This document shows, one piece after another, positions 27,809 through 35,406 of a DNA stretch of 64,000 nt. The position numbers were made by a program, and so were the translations under genes. The stretch lies in assembly GCF_006717095.1 (NCBI RefSeq), contig NZ_VFQE01000001.1, positions 2,108,001 through 2,172,000 of the forward strand, given 5' to 3'. The notes beneath the pieces are model-generated. The model worked only from the letters and a program-made list of their open reading frames with translations, was not told where the DNA came from and ran no database searches. Numbering within the stretch: the stretch's first letter is position 1; each line of letters begins with the position of its first letter. Source of the stretch: Blastococcus colisei. GTDB taxonomy: Bacteria; Actinomycetota; Actinomycetes; Mycobacteriales; Geodermatophilaceae.

Positions 27809-28587
27809 CCGCCGTCGAGGTCTCCTACACCGAACAGGGGCCGGCCGACGCGCCGGTCGTCGTCCTCTCCAACTCCCTGGGTGCCACCCGCGCCATGTGG
27901 GATCCGCAGGTGCCGGCGTTGGCCGAGCGCTTCCGGGTGGTCACCTACGACACCCGGGGGCACGGCGAGTCGCCGGTGCCCGACGGCCCCTACTCCCTCG
28001 ACGACCTCGTGGACGACGTCGTGGCGCTGCTGGACCGGCTCGGGGTGCAGCGGGCGCACGTCGCCGGGCTCTCCCTGGGCGGGATGACCGGGATGCGGCT
28101 GGCCGCCCGCGAGCCGGGCCGGGTGCACCGGCTGGCCCTCCTCTGCACGTCGGCGCTGCTCGGGCCGCGGCAGAACTGGCTGGACCGGGCGCACACCGCC
28201 CGCACCGAGGGCACCGGGGTGCTCGCGCCCGTCGTCGTCGGTCGGTGGTTCACGCCCGGGTTCGCCGCCGCCGAGCCCGCGACGGTCGCCCGGATGCAGG
28301 CCATGATCGCCGCCCAGCCCGGCGAGGGCTACGCCGGCTGCTGCGAGGCCATCGCCGACATGGACCTGCTGGCGGACCTGCCGTCGATCAGCGCTCCCAC
28401 GCTGGTGGTCAGCGGCCGGGAGGACCCCGCGACCCCGCCCGAGCACCTGCAGACGATCGTCGACGGCATCCCGGACGCCGAGCTGGTGACGGTGAGCCCG
28501 GGCGCGCACCTGGCCAACGTCGAGCAGCCGCTGCGGGTGACCGGTGCGCTGCTCGAGCACTTCGATACTGCGGGAGGCACCCGATGA
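27805..28587 (+). CDS. pcaD: 3-oxoadipate enol-lactonase
   Basis: A 260-residue alpha/beta hydrolase that hydrolyses 3-oxoadipate enol-lactone. The triad is visible: Ser in AGLSLGGMTG, Asp in VVSGREDPATPP and His in SPGAHLANVEQP; the oxyanion segment is LSNSLGATRAMWDPQ. GTG start within the pcaB stop and ATGA overlap with pcaC show tight operon packing. In some actinobacteria pcaD and pcaC are fused into pcaL; here they are separate but overlapping. Confidence 0.92.
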   Translation: MTAVEVSYTEQGPADAPVVVLSNSLGATRAMWDPQVPALAERFRVVTYDTRGHGESPVPDGPYSLDDLVDDVVALLDRLGVQRAHVAGLSLGGMTGMRLAAREPGRVHRLALLCTSALLGPRQNWLDRAHTARTEGTGVLAPVVVGRWFTPGFAAAEPATVARMQAMIAAQPGEGYAGCCEAIADMDLLADLPSISAPTLVVSGREDPATPPEHLQTIVDGIPDAELVTVSPGAHLANVEQPLRVTGALLEHFDTAGGTR

Positions 28588-28985
28588 GCGAGCCGAACAC
28601 CGACGACGCCCGCCGCGAGGCCGGGATGCGCACCCGGCGGGAGGTGCTCGGGGACGCGTGGGTGGACCGCGCCGTCGCGAACACGACGCCGTTCACCGCC
28701 GACTTCCAGGACTTCATCACCCGCACGGCGTGGGGCGACCTCTGGCAGCGCCCCGGGCTGGCCCGCCGCGACCGCAGCCTGATGACGCTGTCGATCACCA
28801 TCGCGCTGCGGCACTGGGAGGAGTTCGCCCTGCACGTGCGGGCGGCGAAGAACAACGGGCTGTCCGACGAGGAGATCGCCGAGGTCATCCAGCACGCGGC
28901 GATCTACGCCGGCGTCCCGGCCGCCAACCACGCGTTCAAGGTCGCGGCGCCGATCCTGGAGGAGCTGCGCGGCACGTCCGCCTGA
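28584..28985 (+). CDS. pcaC: 4-carboxymuconolactone decarboxylase
   Basis: A 133-residue CMD-family enzyme that converts 4-carboxymuconolactone to 3-oxoadipate enol-lactone. Conserved segments: AGMRTRREVLGDAWVDRA, FITRTAWGDLWQRPGL, LALRHWEEFALHVRAA-type helix (ALRHWEEFALHVRAAKNNG) and IQHAAIYAGVPAAN. Last gene of pcaHGBDC; it is followed by a strong 19-bp hairpin. ATG at 28584 overlaps the pcaD stop. Confidence 0.94.
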   Translation: MSEPNTDDARREAGMRTRREVLGDAWVDRAVANTTPFTADFQDFITRTAWGDLWQRPGLARRDRSLMTLSITIALRHWEEFALHVRAAKNNGLSDEEIAEVIQHAAIYAGVPAANHAFKVAAPILEELRGTSA

Positions 28986-28988
28986 ACC

Positions 28989-29030
28989 GGGTCGGCTCGT
29001 CGACACGGGCACGTGTCGACGAGCCGACCC
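28989..29030. terminator. Strong bidirectional hairpin between pcaC and the MaoC gene
   Basis: A perfect 19-bp stem (arms 28989-29007 and 29012-29030, inner sequence CGTCGACACG / CGTGTCGACG) closed by the loop GGCA. It lies 4 bp after the pcaC stop and 8 bp after the stop of the facing gene, with no U-tract, as is common in high-GC actinobacteria. It should end both transcripts. Confidence 0.8.
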
Positions 29031-29037
29031 TGGAGGG

Positions 29038-29496
29038 TCAGCCGCCGTAGAAGCGGAACACCGGCTCGGCGATGCAGACCGGCTTCGGAATGCCCTCGGC
29101 CTCGATGGTCGCGGCGACGGTGAGCTGCAGGCCTCCGGCCACCTCCTCGACGTCCTCCAGCGTGGCGGTGAGCCGCAGCCTGGCGCCGACCGGCACGGGG
29201 GAGGGGAAGCGGACCTTGTTCAGGCCGTAGTTGACGCCCATCGTCGCGTCGCTGACGACGAGCACCTCAGACCACATGGGGATGAGCAGCGACAGGGTCA
29301 GGTAGCCGTGCGCGATCGGGCCGCCGAAGGGGCTCTCGGCCGTCGCGCGCTCGACGTCGACGTGGATCCACTGGTGGTCGCCGGTCGCGTCGGCGAACAG
29401 GTTCACCTGCTCCTGGGTGACCTCCACCCACGCGCTCTGGCCGAGCTCGGTGCCGGTGAGCGCCGGCAGCCCGGCCATGGTCGTGGTGGTCGTCAT
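29038..29496 (-). CDS. couM: MaoC-family hydratase (CouM-like role)
   Basis: A 152-residue hot-dog-fold protein with the R-hydratase motif region FADATGDHQWIHVDVERA, followed by GPIAHGYLTLSLL (catalytic Asp and His positions kept). Members hydrate trans-2-enoyl-CoAs. It ends an operon SDR - amidohydrolase - acyl-CoA ligase - MaoC controlled by a divergent MarR gene. That set corresponds to the p-hydroxycinnamate (cou) genes described for Rhodococcus jostii RHA1, where the hydratase adds water to p-coumaroyl-CoA. Family firm; substrate by context, and I recall the RHA1 cluster from general knowledge without being able to align it. ATGA overlap with the ligase. Confidence 0.8.
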   Translation of the reverse strand: MTTTTTMAGLPALTGTELGQSAWVEVTQEQVNLFADATGDHQWIHVDVERATAESPFGGPIAHGYLTLSLLIPMWSEVLVVSDATMGVNYGLNKVRFPSPVPVGARLRLTATLEDVEEVAGGLQLTVAATIEAEGIPKPVCIAEPVFRFYGG

Positions 29497-31040
29497 GCGG
29501 GGGTCTCCTTCGTGGGCAGGTACCGGCTGCGCAGGTCGGGCTTGCGGACCTTGCCGGTCGCGGTCTTCGGGAGCTCGTCGACCAGCGCGACGTGCTTGGG
29601 CACCTTGAAGGCGGCGAGGCGGTCGCGCAGCCGCACTCGCAGGTCGTCGGCGTCCAGTGCCGCTCCCGGCGCGGGGACGACGACCGCCAGCCCGACCTCA
29701 CCCCAGCGGTCGTCGGGCACGCCGATGACGGCGGCCTCCTGGACGCCGTCGAGCTCCAGCAGGGCGGACTCGACCTCGGCCGGGTACACGTTCTCCCCGC
29801 CGGAGATGATCATGTCCTTGTACCGGTCGCGGACGTAGAGGAAGCCCTCCTCGTCGACGCTGCCCGCGTCGCCGGTGTGGTACCAGCCCTCGCGCAGGGC
29901 GGCGGCGGTCTGCTCGGGGTCGTTCCAGTACCCGGCCATCACGTTGGGGCCCTGGACGACGATCTCGCCCACCTCGTCCGTCGCGGCCTGCGTGCCGTCG
30001 GGGCGCAGCACGCGGACGTCGGTGAAGAACACCGGTCTGCCGGCCGAGCCGACCTTGCGGACGGCGTCGGCCGAGGCCAGCACGGTGCAGCCGGGGGCGG
30101 CCTCGGTCATGCCGTAGCACTGCTGCATGGTCACGCCCCGGTCCAGCCAGGTCCGCAGCGTGGGGAGCGGCACGGCGGCGCCGGCCGCGCCGATCGTCCG
30201 CAGGGCGGACAGGTCCCGGGCGCGGAATGCCGGCTCGCGCGACATCGCGTCGAGCATGGTCGGGACGGCGAAGAACGAGTTGACCCGCTGCTCCTCGATG
30301 ACCTGCAGGGTCTCGGCCGGGTCGAACCGCCGGACGATGACCGCGCACCCGCCGGCGAGCAGCGCCGAGTTCACCGTGCCGTTCAGGCCGCCGATGTGGA
30401 ACAGCGGAGCCAGCGCCAGGGTGCGCTCGTCGGTGGCCATGTTGAGGCCGAGCAGCTGGTTCATGGCATTCCACGTCATGTTGCCGTGGGTGAGCACCGC
30501 GCCCTTGGGGCGGCCGGTCGTCCCGGAGGTGTACATGATCAGGCAGGGGTCCTCGAGCGCGACCGGTTCGTCGAGGGGCTGCGGCTCGGCACCGGCCAGC
30601 AAATCCTCGTAGGGCAGCGAGTCGGACCCGCCGTCGACCGGCGTCTCGGCGGCGATCCAGTGCCGGACGTCGCCGAGCCGGTCGCGCAGCGCGTCGGCGA
30701 GGCCCCCGTGGTCGCGGCCGTGGACCACGACGGTGCTGCCCGAGTGGGCCAGCACGTACTCCGCTTCGGGCACCGCCAGGCGCGCGTTGAACGGCACCCA
30801 GATCGCGCCGAGCTGACCGCAGGCGTAGAGCGTCTCCAGGGCCGACGGGTGGTTGCCGCCGGTCCAGGCCACCCGGTCGCCGGCGTGCACGCCGAGCTCG
30901 GCGAGCGCCGCCGCGGCCCGGCGGACCCGCTCGGCGAACGCCCGGTGCGACGTCGTGGTCCCGTCGAACCAGATCGCGTCGTCCTCCGGTGAGCTCCGCA
31001 GCCGCCGCTCGGGCCAGGAGCCGATGCCGGCGTTACGCAC
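29493..31040 (-). CDS. couL: Acyl-CoA ligase, probable p-hydroxycinnamoyl-CoA synthetase
   Basis: A 515-residue AMP-forming ligase of the ANL superfamily. It carries the P-loop-like MYTSGTTGRPKGAVLTHG, the QCYGMTEAAPGC substrate/adenylate segment, WYHTGDAGSVDEEGFLYV, RDRYKDMIISGGENVYP, and the C-terminal catalytic Lys in ELPKTATGKVRKPDL. It activates a carboxylic acid as a CoA thioester; context indicates a hydroxycinnamate. GTG start at 31040 overlaps the stop of the amidohydrolase by 8 nt; its stop overlaps the MaoC start. A medium-chain fatty-acid ligase is the alternative. Confidence 0.85.
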   Translation of the reverse strand: MRNAGIGSWPERRLRSSPEDDAIWFDGTTTSHRAFAERVRRAAAALAELGVHAGDRVAWTGGNHPSALETLYACGQLGAIWVPFNARLAVPEAEYVLAHSGSTVVVHGRDHGGLADALRDRLGDVRHWIAAETPVDGGSDSLPYEDLLAGAEPQPLDEPVALEDPCLIMYTSGTTGRPKGAVLTHGNMTWNAMNQLLGLNMATDERTLALAPLFHIGGLNGTVNSALLAGGCAVIVRRFDPAETLQVIEEQRVNSFFAVPTMLDAMSREPAFRARDLSALRTIGAAGAAVPLPTLRTWLDRGVTMQQCYGMTEAAPGCTVLASADAVRKVGSAGRPVFFTDVRVLRPDGTQAATDEVGEIVVQGPNVMAGYWNDPEQTAAALREGWYHTGDAGSVDEEGFLYVRDRYKDMIISGGENVYPAEVESALLELDGVQEAAVIGVPDDRWGEVGLAVVVPAPGAALDADDLRVRLRDRLAAFKVPKHVALVDELPKTATGKVRKPDLRSRYLPTKETPA

Positions 31041-31920
31041 CGCGGAGGCCGAGGGCGCGGACGGCGTTCTCCTTCATGATCAGCGGACGGACGTCGTCCT
31101 TGATCTCCAGCTGCTCGAAGTCACGGAGCCAGCGGTCGGGCCGCAGCAGCGGGTAGTCGGAGCCGAACAGCACCTTCGTCTTCAGCATGGTGTTGGCGGC
31201 GCGGACCAGCTGGGGCGGGAAGTACTTCGGCGACCAGCCCGAGAGGTCGATGTAGACGTTGGCCTTGTGGGTGGCGACCGAGATCGCCGCGTCCTGCCAC
31301 GGCACCGAGGGGTGGGCCATGATCACGGTCAGCCCGGGGAAGTCGGCGGCGACGTCGTCGAGCAGCATCGGGTCGGAGTAGCGGAGCTTGATGCCGCGCC
31401 CGCCGGGCAGGCCGGAGCCGATGCCCGTCTGTCCGGTGTGGAACAGCGCCGGGACGCCGAGGCTCTCCAGCTCCGCCCAGAGCGGGTAGTGCCGCCGGTC
31501 GTTGGGCTCGAAGGCCTGGATCGACGGGTGGAACTTGAACCCGCGCACCCCGTGCTCCTCGACCAGGCGGCGCGCCGCCCGGATCCCGGCCGCGCCCCGG
31601 GCGGGATCGATCGAGCCGAACGGGATCAGCACGTCCGGGTGCTCGGCGGCGGCCTCGGCGATCTCCTCGCTGGACAGCGTGGGGTGGCCGGTGGCCAGTT
31701 CGCTGTCGACGGTGAAGATCACCGCGGCCATCTTCTGCGCGCGGTAGTCCTCGGCGATCTGCGGCACCGTCGGGTGGTACGGGTCGCCCTTGAAGTACTT
31801 GGAGGCGGCCGCCAGCAGTTCCTCGTCCATGGACTTGTGGCCGTGCAGGTCCTGCTCGACGTGCACGTGGACGTCGATGGCGACCAGGTCGTCCAGCGGC
31901 AGGGCGCTCACTTCGTCCAT
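31033..31920 (-). CDS. couO: Amidohydrolase-2 family protein (CouO-like role)
   Basis: A 295-residue TIM-barrel metal hydrolase: IDVHVHVEQDLHGH gives the first metal-binding His pair, FKFHPSIQAFEPND and FHTGQTGIGSG hold further His, VIMAHPSVPWQD another, and LFGSDYPLLRPDRW the final Asp. In the cou pathway an amidohydrolase-like enzyme releases the aromatic acid from the beta-keto thioester instead of a thiolase; the same role fits here. ATG at 31920. Relatives also include 2-pyrone hydrolases and resorcylate-type decarboxylases, which are alternatives. Second gene of the four-gene operon. Confidence 0.8.
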   Translation of the reverse strand: MDEVSALPLDDLVAIDVHVHVEQDLHGHKSMDEELLAAASKYFKGDPYHPTVPQIAEDYRAQKMAAVIFTVDSELATGHPTLSSEEIAEAAAEHPDVLIPFGSIDPARGAAGIRAARRLVEEHGVRGFKFHPSIQAFEPNDRRHYPLWAELESLGVPALFHTGQTGIGSGLPGGRGIKLRYSDPMLLDDVAADFPGLTVIMAHPSVPWQDAAISVATHKANVYIDLSGWSPKYFPPQLVRAANTMLKTKVLFGSDYPLLRPDRWLRDFEQLEIKDDVRPLIMKENAVRALGLRGA

Positions 31921-31973
31921 CGGCTCGCCTCCGGGTCGCTCCGCTCCTCGGTCGCTGGCGCTCCCTGCGATGC

Positions 31974-32897
31974 TCACTCCGCCGTCCCCTTCGCTGGCTC
32001 CTCCGGAAGCTGCTGACCCACGGTCTGCTGCGAGCCGGCGAACCGGTCCGGCCAGATCGCTGCGATCGCGTCTGCGGACCAGCCGGTCCCGTCCGCGAAC
32101 TCGACGACCGCTTCCGTCGGGTGGCTCCACAGCGCCAGCCGGTCGCCGCCGATGCCGACGGCCTGCCCGGTGATGCCGGCGGCGGCGTCCGAGGCCAGGA
32201 ATGCGACCAGGCCGGCCGCATCCTGGGGCGAACCGAAGCCGAGCTGCTGGCGGGCGAAGGGCGGCAGCGGGTCGCCGGCCTTGAGCGCGTCGACGTAGGG
32301 CTTGAGGAAGGGCACCGTCTCGGTCATCGAGGTGGCGGCGACCGGGACGATCGCGTTGACCGTGATCTCTGCCCGCGCCAGCTCCATGGCCCAGGTGCGC
32401 ACCATTCCGACGATGCCGGCCTTGGCCGCCGCGTAATTGGTCTGGCCGAAGTTGCCGACCTGGCCGGTGGGGGAGCCGACGCAGATGATGCGACCGCCCT
32501 CGCCCTGCTCGCGCATCCGCACCGCAGCGGCGCGGGTGCAGGTGAACGTGCCGCGCAGGTGCGTGGTGATCACTGCGTCGAAGTCGTCGTCGGACATCTT
32601 CCACAGCGTGGTATCGCGCAGGATGCCGGCGTTGTTCACGAGCACGTCGAGCCGGCCGAACTCCTCGACGGCCCGGTCGACGAGCGCCTGGGCGGCCTCG
32701 CTGGTGCCGACGGGCACCACCTCGGCGACGGCGGTGCCGCCCGCGCCGGTGATCGAGGCGACCGCCTCCTCGGCGACGGCCGCGTCGACGTCGTTCACGA
32801 CGACCGACGCCCCCGCCCGGGCGAGCTCGGTGGCGTAGGCCAGGCCGAGCCCCCGCCCGCTACCGGTGACGATCGCTACCTTGCCGGACAGATCCAC
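31974..32897 (-). CDS. couN: SDR-family 3-hydroxyacyl-CoA dehydrogenase (CouN-like role)
   Basis: A 307-residue short-chain dehydrogenase: cofactor motif VTGSGRGLGLAYATELARAG, NNAG in VLVNNAGILRD, catalytic Ser in CVGSPTGQVGN and the YxxxK in TNYAAAKAGIVGMV. The 50-residue C-terminal extension (ALWSHPTEAVVEF onwards) is typical of hydroxyacyl-CoA dehydrogenases related to the MFE-type enzymes. GTG at 32897 with AGGAG upstream. It is the first gene of the operon; the 140-bp gap to the divergent MarR gene holds the promoters. Oxidation of the beta-hydroxyacyl-CoA made by the MaoC protein is the inferred step. Confidence 0.82.
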   Translation of the reverse strand: MDLSGKVAIVTGSGRGLGLAYATELARAGASVVVNDVDAAVAEEAVASITGAGGTAVAEVVPVGTSEAAQALVDRAVEEFGRLDVLVNNAGILRDTTLWKMSDDDFDAVITTHLRGTFTCTRAAAVRMREQGEGGRIICVGSPTGQVGNFGQTNYAAAKAGIVGMVRTWAMELARAEITVNAIVPVAATSMTETVPFLKPYVDALKAGDPLPPFARQQLGFGSPQDAAGLVAFLASDAAAGITGQAVGIGGDRLALWSHPTEAVVEFADGTGWSADAIAAIWPDRFAGSQQTVGQQLPEEPAKGTAE

Positions 32898-33037
32898 GAG
32901 GACTCCTTCTCCTGGAGGCGGGTGCGTGCGAGACCGGGTGCGGCACGACCGCCGACCCGGTGACGGCCGGGGAAGCGCTCCCGCGCCGCGGTGGCTCGCC
33001 CCGTCGCGACGCTAGGGCGATATCGTGGAGATTGTCA

Positions 33038-33484
33038 ATGATCGAGGAGGGCATCGGCATCATGGCGTCGACCGACGATCTGGGGTTCCTGCTGTCGCGG
33101 GCCAGCGGGCTGGTCGTCCGGGCGACGAACGCCGCGCTGGCCGACAGCGGGCTCCGGGTGCGGGCCTACTCCGTCCTGGACCTCGCCTGTCGCACTCCCG
33201 AGGGGATGTCGCAGCGCGACCTCGCCGGCGTGCTGGGTCTGGACCCGAGCCAGGTCGTCCAGCTGGTCGACGAGCTCGCCTCGGCCGGGTTGGTCGAGCG
33301 GCTTCCGTCCCCCACCGACCGCCGCGCCAAGCTGGTGGCGGGCACCCCGCGGGGCCGTCGGATCCTCGAGCAGGCAGCGGTGCTGGCCGCCGCGGGCCAG
33401 CAGCAGCAGCTGGGCTGCCTGAGCGAGGAGGAGCAGGCTTCCCTGCGGTCGATGCTCTCCCGCGTAATCCACTTCTCCGGCTGA
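33038..33484 (+). CDS. couR: MarR-family regulator (CouR-like)
   Basis: A 148-residue MarR repressor: LLSRASGLVVRATNAAL, VLDLACRTPEGMSQRDLAGVL (recognition winged helix), LVERLPSPTDRRAKLVAGTPRG. In Rhodococcus and Rhodopseudomonas the MarR protein CouR represses hydroxycinnamate genes and is released by p-coumaroyl-CoA. The same divergent layout is seen here. ATG at 33038 has GGAG 7 nt upstream; an ATG at 33062 with GAGGAGGG 11 nt upstream is possible. A small palindrome ATTG-T-CAAT (33031-33039) overlaps the chosen start and could be autoregulatory. Confidence 0.82.
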   Translation: MIEEGIGIMASTDDLGFLLSRASGLVVRATNAALADSGLRVRAYSVLDLACRTPEGMSQRDLAGVLGLDPSQVVQLVDELASAGLVERLPSPTDRRAKLVAGTPRGRRILEQAAVLAAAGQQQQLGCLSEEEQASLRSMLSRVIHFSG

Positions 33485-33515
33485 CCCGGCCACGCGCTCC
33501 GGTCGCGGGGCGCGG

Positions 33516-34076
33516 TCAGCCCGGGCTGAACTGCTGGACCTGGGGGACCGTGGTGACCACGTGCACCTGTGCGCCACCCGAGGCCGCGCGCAGGACGTGC
33601 TTCACGTCCCCGGGGAAGCGGATGAAGTCACCGCTCTCGAGGCGGTGGGCATCGTCGGGCGGGCCGGCCACGACGCTGCCCGAGATCACGTAGACGTGGT
33701 GGAGCGTGCCCGGGGTGAGGGGCGGTGCCAGCTCGCGGGCGTCGTTCAGTTCCAGCACGGCGGTGTTGACCTGGCCGCTCCCGTGGATGTGGTCCAGGAC
33801 GCGCCGCCGCCCCGAGGTGGTGTCCTCCCAGGCCTCGTCCTTCCGTCGCTGGACGAGGACGGGGCTGCCCCATTCGGTGACCAGCCAGTTCACGCCGACG
33901 CCGAGGGCGCGGGCCACCCGCAGCAGCGTGTCCACGGTGGGGTTGCCTCCGCCGCTCTCGAGATTGGCCAGGGTCTGCTTCGCCAGGCCGGATTCCTGGG
34001 CCAGTGCGCCCAGGCTCAACTGCCGCTCGCCGCGGATGCGGCGGACGTTGCGCCCGAGCATCTCCAGGTCCTCCAT
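33516..34076 (-). CDS. XRE-cupin transcriptional regulator
   Basis: A 186-residue two-domain regulator. Residues 5-65 form a Cro/CI helix-turn-helix (LSLGALAQESGLAKQTLANLE is its core, shown here in part as LGALAQESGLAKQTLANLE), and residues 105-180 a cupin barrel (GTLHHVYVISGSV, LESGDFIRFPGDVKHVLRA). XRE-cupin proteins sense small carboxylic acids or amino-acid derivatives. It is divergent from the thiolase-ligase-Liv operon, with operator-like repeats in the 95-bp gap, so it most likely controls that operon. Confidence 0.87.
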   Translation of the reverse strand: MEDLEMLGRNVRRIRGERQLSLGALAQESGLAKQTLANLESGGGNPTVDTLLRVARALGVGVNWLVTEWGSPVLVQRRKDEAWEDTTSGRRRVLDHIHGSGQVNTAVLELNDARELAPPLTPGTLHHVYVISGSVVAGPPDDAHRLESGDFIRFPGDVKHVLRAASGGAQVHVVTTVPQVQQFSPG

Positions 34077-34103
34077 GCGTCCACTGTATTAGACGCGCGT
34101 CCA
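34077..34103. promoter_or_regulatory. Operator-like repeats between XRE-cupin gene and thiolase operon
   Basis: GCGTCCA occurs at 34077-34083 and again at 34097-34103, two helical turns apart, and the second copy overlaps the perfect palindrome GACGCGCGTC (34092-34101). TAATAC on the minus strand between them could be the -10 of the regulator gene, so binding here would block it. TTGACC at 34106-34111 is a possible -35 for the rightward operon. Confidence 0.45.
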
Positions 34104-34171
34104 TCTTGACCGGAGTGTTTCTGCGTGAGTTGATGACGCGGATCACTTTTCTACCCCTTGGAGGGGCCTCA

Positions 34172-35356
34172 GTGCTCTACGCCGACGTCGCGATCCCGCT
34201 CGGGCATGCCTGGTCCTCACCGTTCGCCAAGTGGCAGGGCACGCTCGCCGAGGTCTCGAGCCTCGACGTCGCGGTCGCGGTGACCTCGCGGGCGCTCGCC
34301 GACCGGGATGTGGACCCCGCGGGGCTCGACGGTGTGGTGCTCGGCTGGACGATCCCGCAGAAGGACATCTTCTACGGTGCCCCGACGCTGGCCGCGCGCC
34401 TCGGCGCGACAGGATTGTCCGGGCCCATGGTCAGCCAGGCCTGCGCGACGAGCGTCGCGGCCCTGCACGCGGCCGCCGGCGCGGTGGGTGCCGGCGCAGG
34501 CCCGCAGCTCGTGGTGGCCACTGACCGCATCTCCAACGGCCCCACGCTGTCCTGGTCCGCCCCGAGCGGCATGGGCGGCGCGCCGGTCACCTCCCACTGG
34601 GTGCTCGACAGCTTCGCCCGCGACCCGTGGGCGGGCGCCGGGATGCTGGCCGCCGCCGAGGCGGTGGCGGGGGAGATGGGCGCCACCCGCGAGGAGCTCG
34701 ACGACCTCACCGCGCTGCGCTGGGAGCAGTACGCCGCCTCCCTCGCCGACGACCGCGCCTTCCAGCGCCGCTACCAGGTGCCGGTGGAGATCCCGCAGCG
34801 CAAGGGCTCCCTCACCCTGGACGCCGACGAGGGCATCCGCCCGAAGACGCGTGACGGCATCGGCGCACTGCCGCCGGCAGGCCCCGGTGCGCTGCACACG
34901 TTCGCCTCGCAGACGCACCCCGCCGACGGCTGCGCCGGCGCGGTGGTGACGACCGCCGCCCGCGCGCGCGAGCTGTCGGGGGAGGGGATCGTCCGCATCC
35001 TGGGTAGCGGTTTCGCCCGGGTGGCCAAGAGCCGGATGCCGCAGGCGCCGGTCCCGGCGGCGCGCTCGGCGCTGCAGGCGGCGGGACTCGACTTCGGCGA
35101 CGTCCAGGCGATCACCACGCACAACCCGTTCGCGGTCAACGACCTGTACTTCGCCCGGGAGACCGGCGTGAAGCCCGAGGACATGAACACCTACGGCTGC
35201 AGCCTCGTCTTCGGTCACCCCCAGGGGCCGACCGGCTTGCGATCGGTCGCCGAGCTCATCGAGGAGCTCCGCCTGCGCGGTGGCGGGATCGGCCTGTTCA
35301 CCGGTTGCGCCGCCGGCGACACGGGGGCCGCGTTGGTCCTCGAAGTCACCGACTGA
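34172..35356 (+). CDS. Thiolase-family acetyl-CoA acyltransferase
   Basis: A 394-residue thiolase. The nucleophilic Cys is in VSQACATSVAALHAA, the second half carries AITTHNPFAVND and the GHP motif in LVFGHPQGPTGLRS, and the C-terminal Cys lies in FTGCAAGDTGAALV, so the catalytic residues appear complete. GTG at 34172 has GGAGGGG 5 nt upstream. It heads the operon thiolase - ligase - LivFG - LivH - LivM - LivK. Likely roles are thiolytic removal of acetyl-CoA from an aromatic beta-ketoacyl-CoA, or the 3-oxoadipyl-CoA (PcaF) step, since no other thiolase gene is in the window. Confidence 0.84.
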   Translation: MLYADVAIPLGHAWSSPFAKWQGTLAEVSSLDVAVAVTSRALADRDVDPAGLDGVVLGWTIPQKDIFYGAPTLAARLGATGLSGPMVSQACATSVAALHAAAGAVGAGAGPQLVVATDRISNGPTLSWSAPSGMGGAPVTSHWVLDSFARDPWAGAGMLAAAEAVAGEMGATREELDDLTALRWEQYAASLADDRAFQRRYQVPVEIPQRKGSLTLDADEGIRPKTRDGIGALPPAGPGALHTFASQTHPADGCAGAVVTTAARARELSGEGIVRILGSGFARVAKSRMPQAPVPAARSALQAAGLDFGDVQAITTHNPFAVNDLYFARETGVKPEDMNTYGCSLVFGHPQGPTGLRSVAELIEELRLRGGGIGLFTGCAAGDTGAALVLEVTD

Positions 35357-35406
35357 TGATCATCACCCACCCGGCGAGACCCATCGCCACCCCTCCAGGA
35401 GACGGA

